DNA from: JBGTKH01 sp041744735
GTDB taxonomy: Bacteria; Planctomycetota; Planctomycetia; Pirellulales; Pirellulaceae
DNA: 14,850 nucleotides
Assembly (NCBI GenBank): GCA_041744735.1
Contig: JBGTKH010000332.1
Span: 1-14,850, forward strand
Direction of reading: 5' to 3'
Every line of letters begins with the position of its first letter. The stretch's first letter is position 1. Under the pieces are notes generated by a model. That model saw nothing but the letters and a program-made list of their open reading frames with translations, was not told the DNA's origin and searched no databases. Shown piece after piece: positions 8,601 to 14,761 of this stretch. The translations under genes were made by a program, and so were the position numbers.

Positions 8601-9304
8601 TAGTCCTCGGTGAAGAGCTGCGTCACGGAAGAGATCGTGCGGCTATCAATCTTGTTGCCGCTTTCGTTGACCGCCTTCTTCCGACTGGTCTGCCAGAACT
8701 GATACACCCAGCCGAGACTGTCATCCGCCAAAAACGTCTCACGCGGCAAACTGGCCAGCAACTTCTCCAACGCGATCCGATGCTCCGGCGCGAACTCAAT
8801 CTCCAGCAACACATCGTCCGTGCGAAACACCTGCGGCAACATCTTGCTGGCGTAACGAGCCGCGAGGGAAAAAGTTGTCAGTTGTCGGTTGTCAGTTGTC
8901 GGAGAAGACTTTTCTGACAACCGAGAACTGTCAACTGACAACTCCTTCGCCAATTCCTCGCATTCCTCCAAGCTGACCGCGACCCCATCCGGGTGCATCA
9001 GCAAATGATTCTCCGCCAGAAACCGAGCAAACAGCATTCGATGCCAATACTCGTAAGCCAACTCCTGTGCGAGTTGGTCGATGGTCTGCGTCTTGTTCGC
9101 CAACCGCACGTCACCCGTCTGCCGTCCCCGCGCACGCAACCGATTCCGCAACACCTTCTCCGCCGGCTTGAAGTGAGCGTGCGGCTCAGCCCTATCAACG
9201 GCTCGCTTCACAAGCGCCGAACGCGCCGCTTCCTCAGCCTTCTCACGGGCCTCCTGGCAAACGCTGTCGAGTTGCGAGCGAAGCTTGGAATCAAGGGCAG
9301 GCAT
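5639..9304 (-). CDS. pglX: PglX, adenine-specific DNA methyltransferase of BREX, carrying in-frame palindromic repeats
   Basis: A 1221-residue protein. PglX methylates adenine in a specific short host motif and is the self/non-self marker of BREX. The SAM-binding motif DPCCGSGHF is at residues 359-367. The catalytic motif is NVPY at 576-579, within ITNVPYLGRGKQ, where the usual form is NPPY. The family helical N-terminus and the target-recognition-like C-terminal part are present, and the frame is open throughout. Six stretches of repeat-encoded peptide (QLSVVGCQLS / TDNRQLTT types) interrupt it at about residues 121-144, 252-280, 304-337, 425-450, 939-962 and 1009-1032. The ATG at 9304 has no Shine-Dalgarno, since a repeat arm lies just upstream. 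The four-helix gene stops only 10 nt before it, so translational coupling is likely. The repeats may affect activity or allow frame switching. Confidence 0.92.
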   Translation of the reverse strand: MPALDSKLRSQLDSVCQEAREKAEEAARSALVKRAVDRAEPHAHFKPAEKVLRNRLRARGRQTGDVRLANKTQTIDQLAQELAYEYWHRMLFARFLAENHLLMHPDGVAVSLEECEELAKELSVDSSRLSEKSSPTTDNRQLTTFSLAARYASKMLPQVFRTDDVLLEIEFAPEHRIALEKLLASLPRETFLADDSLGWVYQFWQTSRKKAVNESGNKIDSRTISSVTQLFTEDYMVQFLLHNTLGAWWFGRQLSVAGCQLSAKNEEEAGGVVGCQLSVASEEEARRAVAVPGVNWEYLRFVRTDSSQLPVVSSQLSATTDKDVSLSNNRQPTTDNSFRPAAGTFEGWPKSLKDFTLLDPCCGSGHFLVAALNLLVPLRMHEEGMSAREACDAVLRENLFGLELDPRCTQIAAFALAVAAWKWEEVDSCQLSVVGQSSSLTTDNHQLTTALGYRELPPLNIACTGIGPQASEEEWLTLAEQSGRKMNVLSREPILNGLRNLHALFSDAPTLGSLIDPNQLSADLITADYETLKPYLSAALTAEQSDDDAHERAVAAAGMVKAAELLAGEYTLVITNVPYLGRGKQDDTLKQHLQQHYPNSKADLATAFVERCLEFCAKNGTSALVTPQNWLFLTTYTRLRKDLLKHFTWNGAARLGRNAFQDMNWWAATTALVMLSHWQPSAVQAMMGIDVSTDKQQAAKAAMLRGDLPVEIMLIPQSNQLKNPDAAIKLNAVTLETLLGEFASCYQGISTGDNPQFVINFWEHAGGEEFTYLQSAPEIAAAFGGCEYFVRKQILSDSFKYATIRGREAWGKHGLAMSQTGRLRFVRYMGCAFTNTAPVVVAKSESLLSAVWAFAEAGEFENQIREANQKLSIDNGYVTKIPFDLERWQQVAAEKYPDGLPEPESDDPTQWLFHGRPESSTAPLQVAVARLLGYRWPAELSVVGCQLSAEESPTTGNRQLSTAPMRLSRRARELVQRCDELLPLADRDGLVPISSVRGEPPAAERLHELLSVAGCRLSDMKELKTDNGQLTTDSWLRNEFFVQHCKLFHNRPFIWHIWDGRKDGFACLVNYHQLNHKALENLTYSYLQDWITAQAAGAKTGQTGADLRLAAAQALSDKLKLILTGEPPYDIFVRWKPLAEQAIGWHPDLNDGVRMNIRPFMEAGILRKNPNIKWSKDRGKEPERKKAEYPWFWNGKEFTGNRVNDVHLTNAEKQAARDQKV
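6209..6279. repeat. Heptad palindrome 1 inside pglX
   Basis: TTGTCRG-type heptads on the left (from 6209) and their inverted complement on the right (about 6250-6279) enclose a short loop. The element is translated in frame in pglX as about residues 1009-1032 (LSVAGCRLSDMKELKTDNGQ). At the codon where the plain heptad would give TGA it reads GGA. Confidence 0.85.
6420..6490. repeat. Heptad palindrome 2 inside pglX
   Basis: Inverted arms of TTGTCRG heptads (about 6420-6448 and 6461-6489) around a loop of about 12 nt. It is translated in pglX as about residues 939-962 (ELSVVGCQLSAEESPTTGNR). The potential stop position reads CGA. Confidence 0.85.
7957..8030. repeat. Heptad palindrome 3 inside pglX
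   Basis: Inverted heptad arms (about 7958-7987 and 8001-8030) enclose a loop of about 13 nt. It is translated in pglX as about residues 425-450, between AVAAWKWEE and ALGYRELPP. The potential stop position reads CAC. Confidence 0.85.
8296..8382. repeat. Heptad palindrome 4 inside pglX
   Basis: Left heptad arm about 8296-8322 and right arm about 8353-8382, with a longer loop of about 30 nt. It is translated within about residues 304-337 of pglX, just before the SAM motif. The potential stop position reads CGA. Confidence 0.8.
8466..8549. repeat. Rearranged heptad repeat inside pglX (two arms in direct orientation)
   Basis: Two right-type arms (about 8466-8492 and 8518-8549) lie in the same orientation, each preceded on the plus strand by GCTTCTTCTTC. 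In pglX this gives a duplicated QLSVAGCQLSAKNEEEA / QLSVASEEEA peptide. Unlike the other copies it cannot fold as a simple hairpin. It looks like a tandem duplication of a half element, or two elements merged by deletion. Confidence 0.75.
8874..8943. repeat. Heptad palindrome 5 inside pglX
   Basis: Two 27-bp inverted arms of four heptads each enclose a loop of about 14 nt. It is translated in pglX as about residues 121-144 (ELSVDSSRLSEKSSPTTDNR). The potential stop position reads CGA. It is the cleanest copy and the best model of the family. Confidence 0.87.
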
Positions 9305-9309
9305 AGGGC

Positions 9310-9706
9310 AGTTGTCAGTTGTTCGTTGTCAGTGAATTCAGAAGCCCGTTGAGCAAGCGAGCAACTTCCGCGGTTCGCTCCAGTATCGAGTTCGAATCGC
9401 TGAGGTAACCGAGATTCGCCGAGATCATCAATTGCGTATCGATCTCAGCCAACGAACCCTTGGCTTGCCCAAGAAACTGCCGGAATTCGCCGCGAGTCAG
9501 ACGCCCTTGGCCCTCAGCAATATTGCTGGGTACGGAAACGGCGGCTCGCCGAAGCTGGCTGGTCAAGCCGTATTGCTCTTCTTTCGGAAACCGCTGTGTA
9601 GCCTTGTAAATTTCGGTAACCATCTCCATCGCCTTCTGCCAAACGATCAACTCCTTGTAATCTCTCTTCATAGCCGTTTGCCTCGGACAACTGACAACTG
9701 ACAACT
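9310..9706. mobile_element. Candidate IVS-like element: four-helix gene between inverted heptad arms
   Basis: The left arm 9310-9332 and the right arm 9686-9706 are inverted copies of the same TTGTCAG heptad tract, 19 of 21 matching. The only gene between them is the four-helix-bundle protein. The element begins 6 bp after the brxC stop and ends 5 bp before the pglX ATG, so nearly all the intergenic DNA is element. The layout copies that of intervening sequences in bacterial 23S rRNA, where a gene of this family lies within a terminal stem. Naming this as the gene-carrying parent of the pglX palindromes is my inference. Confidence 0.6.
9315..9671 (-). CDS. Four-helix-bundle protein (S23 / 23S rRNA intervening-sequence family)
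   Basis: A 118-residue protein starting MKRDYKELIVWQKAMEMV, with QLRRAAVSVPSNIAEGQGR and a downstream helix (EFRQFLGQAKGSLAEIDTQL), the hallmark of this family. Members are best known from intervening sequences in 23S rRNA genes, and the diversity-generating-retroelement accessory protein Avd has the same fold. A biochemical role is not established; nucleic-acid binding has been suggested. An open frame extends upstream to 9776, but its extra residues (GKLSVVSCP) come from the repeat arm and the end of brxC, so ATG 9671 is chosen. GAGG 9 nt upstream is a fair Shine-Dalgarno. The stop TGA (9315-9317) is supplied by the left repeat arm itself. The gene lies in the same direction as the BREX genes, 10 nt before pglX. 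Confidence 0.87.
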   Translation of the reverse strand: MKRDYKELIVWQKAMEMVTEIYKATQRFPKEEQYGLTSQLRRAAVSVPSNIAEGQGRLTRGEFRQFLGQAKGSLAEIDTQLMISANLGYLSDSNSILERTAEVARLLNGLLNSLTTNN

Positions 9707-9712
9707 TTCCCA

Positions 9713-12700
9713 CTACAAGATAACCGGTCCGTCCTTTAGCTTCGTCCGAATGCAATTCTCGGCCTCTGCAAGCCAAGACTTCAAGTCATCGTCATTCTTG
9801 ATTGTGCCGCCCGGCAGGTGGACGTGCTGGGCCTTTGGCTCCAGCAACTTCGCCGCCGCCGCCGCCGCGTTATTGAAGCGGGTCGGCAAGGCATCGCTGA
9901 TTGCCCTGAGTTCACTCAACTTGGTATGCCGCAGCGTGTCGAGAATCTCCTCGGTTGTCCCCACCGCAATTGTCGGCAGCAGCCGGATGCCGTTGGAACT
10001 GAGGATCTCATATCGCTGCGGCTGGGTAATCTGCGCCCAGGCGGGTGTGGCGACTAGCGCGGTCATACGGGCATCGTGGTCTGCCGAAAACTTACTATGG
10101 GCTTCGTTGATCGCTGTCCGCAAGGCGCTGGTCAGTTTCTCAACCATACTGGGGACTGGATCGGGATTCGCCAACAGCTTGCGGTGCTGCTCGATGGCGG
10201 TGACTTCGAGTTGAACTTCGGCAGCCACCGGGAGGTCGGCGGCAAAGTTCAATAGCGCGACCAACTGATGCCACAGGTGAAGCCGCTGCTGGATCAGGTC
10301 ACGATCGCGCTGCCAGTCGGCGATCTGTTTGGCCAGTTGGTCCTTGTTCTCGTGAATGGCCTTCAACTGGTCGTTGCCGACCCGGTTGGCCATGTCGGTG
10401 ATATGGCTCGTGTCTGGGCGTTTGGGGAGCGGTGCATCGCCCCCTGCCGATTCTGCCAACTTAGTCAGGCGGCTGAGGAACTCGACAGCGTGGAGCGATT
10501 CCTGGCCGGGCTGCGAGTTGAGGCCGATGGCCTTGTAGATGCCACGGATTGCAATGATCTGCACCTTCGAGAGCTTGATTATTTCACACCGGAACTCGGC
10601 GGCCGTAATGTTCTTCTGGTCTAGCTTGCCCTTGGCCACGGGTTCGGCCCCGATCCGGGCCTGCACAGCCCCGGCGTTGAACAGCACGATCAGGGCGGCG
10701 TCGATCGCATCTTGCGGCCAACCATATTTCGCACCGCCAAACTGCTTGCGAACGTCCGTTCCCTTCTTCCCACTGCCGACGTAATCGAGAATCGCCTTGC
10801 AGACGGCGTGGTTCTCCGGGTCGCCCTTGTGACCGACCGCAGCCAGGGCATCGCCGTCGCCTTTCTTGGCCCGGTCGATGACCTTGTGCCAGTCGGCAGA
10901 GTCGGCTTGATGGAACAGCGGGTAAAGACGATCCAAGCACAGCGTTGCTGCGTCCTGAATCTTCTGGTTGAGCATTGTCCCGCCGATGCTGTCGCCCCCG
11001 GCAAGGTAGACCTGCATTTCGTTTAGGATGTCGGTAATGAGCGTATCGCGCGACCGCTCCGACTGTTCCTGGCGGGTCTCCATTGCTTTGCGGGCATGGA
11101 TGCCTTCGTCGCCGACGGGCGTTCCCTTGGATTGCAGCGTGGTCGTGGCGGCGTAGTAACCGGCGATGGCCTGCTTCAATTCCTCGGCCATCTTCTTGGG
11201 AATGTAGCCGTATACTATTGCGGTCGAGTCGCCCGCCGCACGCGCGTCGTTGAGCACGGTCTTCTCTTCGACCTCCCAGCCGTCGCGCACCCACACCGGA
11301 ATCGTTGAGCCGTCGGTTGGCGGTTGCACGTCGCCGAAGTGCAGCTCGATCTTTCGCGATTCCTTACAGTCGCCGTGGACGAGCTTGAACTTCTTCAGGA
11401 CGTCGCTGCACCGCGACCGGAGCAGTTGCGACCGCTCGCTGGCCAGTTTTCCGGCGTCGCTCAGCAGCCGGTTCCTAGCCTCCAGGAACATCTGGTTCCA
11501 CTCGGACCCTTCACGGGTTTGCATCCGGTACTCCCGATCGACCTGCATGATCGCCCCGGAAGTGACCAGCGCTTCCAATAGGATCGGTACCTTCTTGCGG
11601 AGTTCGACGCTGCTGGTGTTGAGATCGGTGACGAGCAAATCGGCCAGGGTGTCGGCGTCTGCGCGAACTCCGGCGTCCAGCGGCTCGTTGTTGTGCGGGA
11701 GTTGTCCGATCAGAAAAATCAGAGCGCAGATTTGGTAGCGGAGTTCACCGTCGTCTTCCTTCTTCTGCCGCGCGATGGTTTCGGAGATTTCCTGAAGCAG
11801 CGTCCCCGACTTGAGAGCCGAACTCTTGATGGAGGCGTCGTAGATGAACGCGCCGCTGACGACATTTCCAAGCGGCCATTCCGCCGACTGCTTCACGGCA
11901 TCGTAGACAACCCACAGTTGGTTGCGGAGTTGAGCGCCGGTCCCGGCTTTATCGACGGCCCGCAGCACGCGCTCCCAAAACCGTCGACGCACGGGAAGGA
12001 TTGGATAGTCTTGAACGAGCAGGCCACGGTCCCGGCTGGAGAAGGCAATCTTGGTGCTGGCGAGTTGCCGTTCGATTTCGCCGCTGTGGTCATCGAGCAG
12101 TTGCTTCAACCCGGCTTCCGCCGTGGGCTTCTTTTTGAGGACGACCTCGCGGGTGACTTGTTCCACGTCGGTGTCCTGCAACTCGATCGTAACGGGAAAT
12201 CGCCCTTGGAGCCGTTGCAGCAGCGCCGTGCCGGAGAGAGCGTTCTGGCCAGTGCCGATGAGAAGGAAGTTTGCCCCCAGCCGCGCGCAGCACTGCTCCT
12301 TGACATCCTGCACCGCCTTGGATCGGCCAGCGTCATCGTTGATGTATTGTTGAACTTCATCCAGGACGACCGCGGTGTACGGCAGCTTTCCGTTTCGACC
12401 GACTGCCTGCATGATCCGGGCGATCATGTCGTCAATCGAAACGTCCTTGGGGTCGGGCGGGAACTGACTTTTCAGTAGGAGTTTTACGTCCGCTGCCTTG
12501 GCGGCGAATTGCGGACGGGCGTCGAGAATGGCGGTTGCGATCAAGTCGCTAACGTACAAATTGGCAAGCTGTGTTTCAAAGTCGCTACCCGCATTGGCGA
12601 TGAATTTTCGTACCGAGTTTTCCAATCCTTCGTCCCGAAGCCACATTTGGAAGCAGGCGCGTGTGTAATCCCCCGGCAATCCAACGGACTTAAAGAGAAT

Positions 12701-13156
12701 TCCCAGGAGCGCGAGCCGGATACTTTCTTTGGCCTCTGTTCGCAGGTCGCCAGCAGCGGCATGCAGCCCACCCTGCCGTTTGGCACCGTTTGAGAGTTCT
12801 TTCAGCAGGTCTTTCACGCTGGTCGGCAGCTTTGTCAAACCCCTGGCCCTGGCACCATCCGGGAACTCGAAGTCGGTCCAAAGATGCTGGAGCATTTTCA
12901 CAAGATGTGATTTTCCCGAGCCGAAGAAACCGCTTACCCACACCCCAGGCTGCTCCGGATTGTCCAGGTGTCCCAAGTAAGTGCTGAGAATGCGGCATAA
13001 CCCTTCAGCGTACTGACCGTCACATACGAAGTTTGTCAATTCGTACCGGAGGGTTTCGAGTTCCGCTGAGGAGTGCCCACTGGTGACTTTGGCAACACCT
13101 TGGTTGAGCAGCGTGTGGGTACGCGGGTCTTTCTCGTAAATCTCAAGATTTTTCAC
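9713..13156 (-). CDS. brxC: BrxC, large AAA+ / P-loop ATPase of BREX
   Basis: A 1147-residue protein of the BrxC/PglY family, the large P-loop ATPase of BREX, required for defence and thought to act as the energy-using core. Walker A is at residues 76-84 (GFFGSGKSH) and Walker B near 262-267 (VVLDE, Asp266 Glu267). The N-terminus KNLEIYEKDPRTHTLLNQGVA is typical of the family. I chose GTG 13156 rather than the upstream ATG (13207): its first base pairs form a GTGA overlap with the brxB TGA stop, GGAG lies 8 nt before it, and family similarity starts there. A six-alanine run near the C-terminus is encoded by a (CGC)6 tract at 9851-9868. No heptad repeats are found in this gene although it is as long as pglX. 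Confidence 0.93.
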   Translation of the reverse strand: MKNLEIYEKDPRTHTLLNQGVAKVTSGHSSAELETLRYELTNFVCDGQYAEGLCRILSTYLGHLDNPEQPGVWVSGFFGSGKSHLVKMLQHLWTDFEFPDGARARGLTKLPTSVKDLLKELSNGAKRQGGLHAAAGDLRTEAKESIRLALLGILFKSVGLPGDYTRACFQMWLRDEGLENSVRKFIANAGSDFETQLANLYVSDLIATAILDARPQFAAKAADVKLLLKSQFPPDPKDVSIDDMIARIMQAVGRNGKLPYTAVVLDEVQQYINDDAGRSKAVQDVKEQCCARLGANFLLIGTGQNALSGTALLQRLQGRFPVTIELQDTDVEQVTREVVLKKKPTAEAGLKQLLDDHSGEIERQLASTKIAFSSRDRGLLVQDYPILPVRRRFWERVLRAVDKAGTGAQLRNQLWVVYDAVKQSAEWPLGNVVSGAFIYDASIKSSALKSGTLLQEISETIARQKKEDDGELRYQICALIFLIGQLPHNNEPLDAGVRADADTLADLLVTDLNTSSVELRKKVPILLEALVTSGAIMQVDREYRMQTREGSEWNQMFLEARNRLLSDAGKLASERSQLLRSRCSDVLKKFKLVHGDCKESRKIELHFGDVQPPTDGSTIPVWVRDGWEVEEKTVLNDARAAGDSTAIVYGYIPKKMAEELKQAIAGYYAATTTLQSKGTPVGDEGIHARKAMETRQEQSERSRDTLITDILNEMQVYLAGGDSIGGTMLNQKIQDAATLCLDRLYPLFHQADSADWHKVIDRAKKGDGDALAAVGHKGDPENHAVCKAILDYVGSGKKGTDVRKQFGGAKYGWPQDAIDAALIVLFNAGAVQARIGAEPVAKGKLDQKNITAAEFRCEIIKLSKVQIIAIRGIYKAIGLNSQPGQESLHAVEFLSRLTKLAESAGGDAPLPKRPDTSHITDMANRVGNDQLKAIHENKDQLAKQIADWQRDRDLIQQRLHLWHQLVALLNFAADLPVAAEVQLEVTAIEQHRKLLANPDPVPSMVEKLTSALRTAINEAHSKFSADHDARMTALVATPAWAQITQPQRYEILSSNGIRLLPTIAVGTTEEILDTLRHTKLSELRAISDALPTRFNNAAAAAAKLLEPKAQHVHLPGGTIKNDDDLKSWLAEAENCIRTKLKDGPVIL
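9851..9868. repeat. (CGC)6 trinucleotide tract in brxC
   Basis: Six tandem CGC triplets encode six consecutive alanines in NNAAAAAAKLLEP. Length change would add or remove whole alanines without a frameshift. Confidence 0.7.
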
Positions 13157-13725
13157 GTGCGTATCTCCACGTCGCTGGCAGTGATCGGGGTGGCGAGATA
13201 ATTCCAACCGTCTCTGGCGTCGAGCAATCGGTAGTTGTTTTGTTCGTAGCTTCCTGGAAAGAAAATTAGTAGGCGACCGCGCAGATCGCCTTCGACCATT
13301 GGAATGACTTCAGAAACCTTGAGAAATCCAAACAGGGAGGCAATTCCGTACAATGCCAGCACGGTGTTGTCTGGTTGGGGAAGCTGCTTCAATACGGATT
13401 GGACGTGCGACACCACCGCCTGTTTGAAGCGATCCAATACCGCATCATCCAAAACGTCGGGGGACTCGAAATAGCTGTGAGCGAAACTAGCATTGTCCGG
13501 GCCACACATCCAAGCGGCAAAAGCATTCGTCAGGTCGATAGCCATCCATTTGTGACCGCATTGGTGAGTGGCCTCTTCAAACAGCCCCAGCCGCAGACGC
13601 AGCTTGCGTTCGTCTTCCTTGTCATACACTGCCAGCCAAACACGATGCGGCCCCGCCACGTTTCGGTCCCACTCTAGGCCACAGATGCGCTGGTAGTTTT
13701 TTCGCAGCAGATCAATTCTGCTCAT
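13153..13725 (-). CDS. brxB: BrxB (DUF1788 family)
   Basis: A 190-residue protein that fits BrxB in size, position between brxA and brxC, and content: NAFAAWMC, then LALYGIASLFGFLKVSEVI, then GRLLIFFPGSYEQNNYRLLD, which resembles the family C-terminus (a GxYENNxYRLLDARDGWNYLA-like block). BrxB is a small conserved BREX protein of unknown biochemistry, needed for protection in tested systems. ATG 13725 lies inside brxA (14-bp overlap), with AAAAGG about 7 nt upstream. The TGA stop overlaps the GTG start of brxC, so the two are translationally coupled. Confidence 0.9.
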   Translation of the reverse strand: MSRIDLLRKNYQRICGLEWDRNVAGPHRVWLAVYDKEDERKLRLRLGLFEEATHQCGHKWMAIDLTNAFAAWMCGPDNASFAHSYFESPDVLDDAVLDRFKQAVVSHVQSVLKQLPQPDNTVLALYGIASLFGFLKVSEVIPMVEGDLRGRLLIFFPGSYEQNNYRLLDARDGWNYLATPITASDVEIRT

Positions 13726-14611
13726 AGGCAGCCTTTTCTTCCTGTGGCTTCAGCAAACCGGGGAATGTGATTTCGACGACACTGCCTGCGGCCTTATACG
13801 TGAGCCAGCCGTGCTGCGAGGCTTCACCGACGAGACGGGTCAACTCGGCAGGCGTCTGGTCGAGTAACCTCGTCCAGGTGCAGTCGAGCAGCAGCTTCCC
13901 GCGAAACCCACAAAGATACCCTAAAAGCACCGCGAATGTTGCAACAACTGGTGTTACCACTGGCCTGGATCGTTTCTTTTTCACCTTGCCGGTCAGGTAG
14001 CCCGCCTGCATCCATGAGGAGGCGAGTCGCTGAGCCGTGGCCAAGGCTGTCGATGCCTGAAACCGCTTCGGGTACTTTTCATCCAAGTGCTTTGCAATCT
14101 GATCCGGCGCGACCGCCTCGCCGACCGCGATGCCCTGGACGAATGGAGTTGTTTCACGCAGCAGCGGATCGCGGGCGGCGGCGGCGAGAAAAGCCAGCAT
14201 GGGTTGTGCAGCCCGATCTGCTGACCAAAAGTGCCGCAGAAGCCGGAATATCGCGGAGGCTGGATCGAGGCAGTAAAGTTCGGTGAGCCGTTTCGCCGTT
14301 CGTTGTCGAGTCGTCTGCGTCGGCTTGCCCAGGGCGTTGTCCGCGATAATCGCCGCGAGGTATGCGTCCGTCTTGCTCTCAGAGCCCACCTTCTCCAGCA
14401 CCAGCGACAACTCCTCCAGCATCATGGTGCGACTGGTGTGGACACTCGTGGTGCCATCGCGGAACCCCAGTTTTTCCAGCGGCGATTTCGACTTACTGTC
14501 CTGCACCAGTGACCTCGCAACACCAAGCAACTGCGGCGAACCATCGCGGCCCACGTCGGGCCTAGCGGTGGACACAGAATACGGGAGGCGAATCGTCAAC
14601 GTAGTTGACAT
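13712..14611 (-). CDS. brxA: BrxA-like DNA-binding protein (DUF1819 type), extended
   Basis: A 299-residue first gene of the BREX row. A region from about residue 60, SRTMMLEELSLVLEKVG, then IIADNALGKPTQTTRQRTAKRL, resembles the start of BrxA proteins, which are small helical DNA-binding proteins of about 200 residues. This one is longer, with an extra N-terminal segment of about 60 residues (PYSVSTARPDVGRDGSPQLL) and a longer C-terminal winged-helix-like part (PAELTRLVGEASQHGWLTYK). I base the assignment on position plus this partial match. A divergent BREX accessory protein is the alternative. No Shine-Dalgarno is visible before ATG 14611. The gene overlaps brxB by 14 bp. Confidence 0.72.
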   Translation of the reverse strand: MSTTLTIRLPYSVSTARPDVGRDGSPQLLGVARSLVQDSKSKSPLEKLGFRDGTTSVHTSRTMMLEELSLVLEKVGSESKTDAYLAAIIADNALGKPTQTTRQRTAKRLTELYCLDPASAIFRLLRHFWSADRAAQPMLAFLAAAARDPLLRETTPFVQGIAVGEAVAPDQIAKHLDEKYPKRFQASTALATAQRLASSWMQAGYLTGKVKKKRSRPVVTPVVATFAVLLGYLCGFRGKLLLDCTWTRLLDQTPAELTRLVGEASQHGWLTYKAAGSVVEITFPGLLKPQEEKAAYEQN

Positions 14612-14667
14612 GGGCTGCTTTGCATCTGCCGCGTTGAATTTCCCGTTCGCGAAGAAATTCTAGCCTC

Positions 14668-14683
14668 TGACGAACCAACGTCA
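14668..14683. promoter_or_regulatory. Small inverted repeat in the brxA leader
   Basis: TGACG and CGTCA (5 bp each) flank AACCAA, followed on the plus strand by six Ts. It could be a weak plus-strand terminator or an operator half-site pair for brxA. Nothing decides between these. Confidence 0.2.
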
Positions 14684-14732
14684 TTTTTTACAGCCCGACA
14701 CGTAGCGTGCGCGTCGAGCACCCGATAGCGGT

Positions 14733-14761
14733 AATGTAGCGATGCGAAAATCGCAACTCAA
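14733..14761 (-). promoter_or_regulatory. Candidate promoter of the BREX operon
   Basis: On the minus strand TTGAGT (-35, 14761-14756) and TACATT (-10, 14738-14733) are 17 bp apart, each matching 4 of 6 consensus bases. The spacer is largely an inverted repeat, GCGAT-6-ATCGC (14739-14754), so a dimeric repressor could cover the promoter. The start site would fall about 115 nt before the brxA ATG. The -35 overlaps the stop of the upstream gene. Confidence 0.35.

Noticed and set aside
7957..8943. CRISPR-like array suggested by many similar short repeats
   Set aside because: The units are 7-bp heptads arranged as inverted arms at irregular distances in a coding frame, with no constant repeat-spacer pattern and no cas genes.
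5639..9304. pglX as a pseudogene because of its repeat insertions
   Set aside because: The frame is open over 1221 codons, the SAM motif is intact, and would-be stops are substituted in all five intact repeats, which fits a gene kept under selection.
9310..9706. 23S rRNA with an intervening sequence
   Set aside because: The four-helix gene belongs to a family found in such sequences, but I see no rRNA-like sequence on either side; the flanks are the ends of brxC and pglX.
9672..9776. 153-residue version of the four-helix protein
   Set aside because: The extra 35 residues come from the end of brxC and the repeat arm; the family starts at MKRDYKELIVWQ.
11693..12478. A 261-codon plus-strand open frame opposite brxC
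   Set aside because: Antisense shadow of a well-supported gene; no recognisable domain.
13157..13207. Longer N-terminus of brxC starting at ATG 13207
   Set aside because: It lies wholly within brxB in another frame. The GTG at 13156 has a ribosome site, overlaps the brxB stop and begins the family-like sequence.
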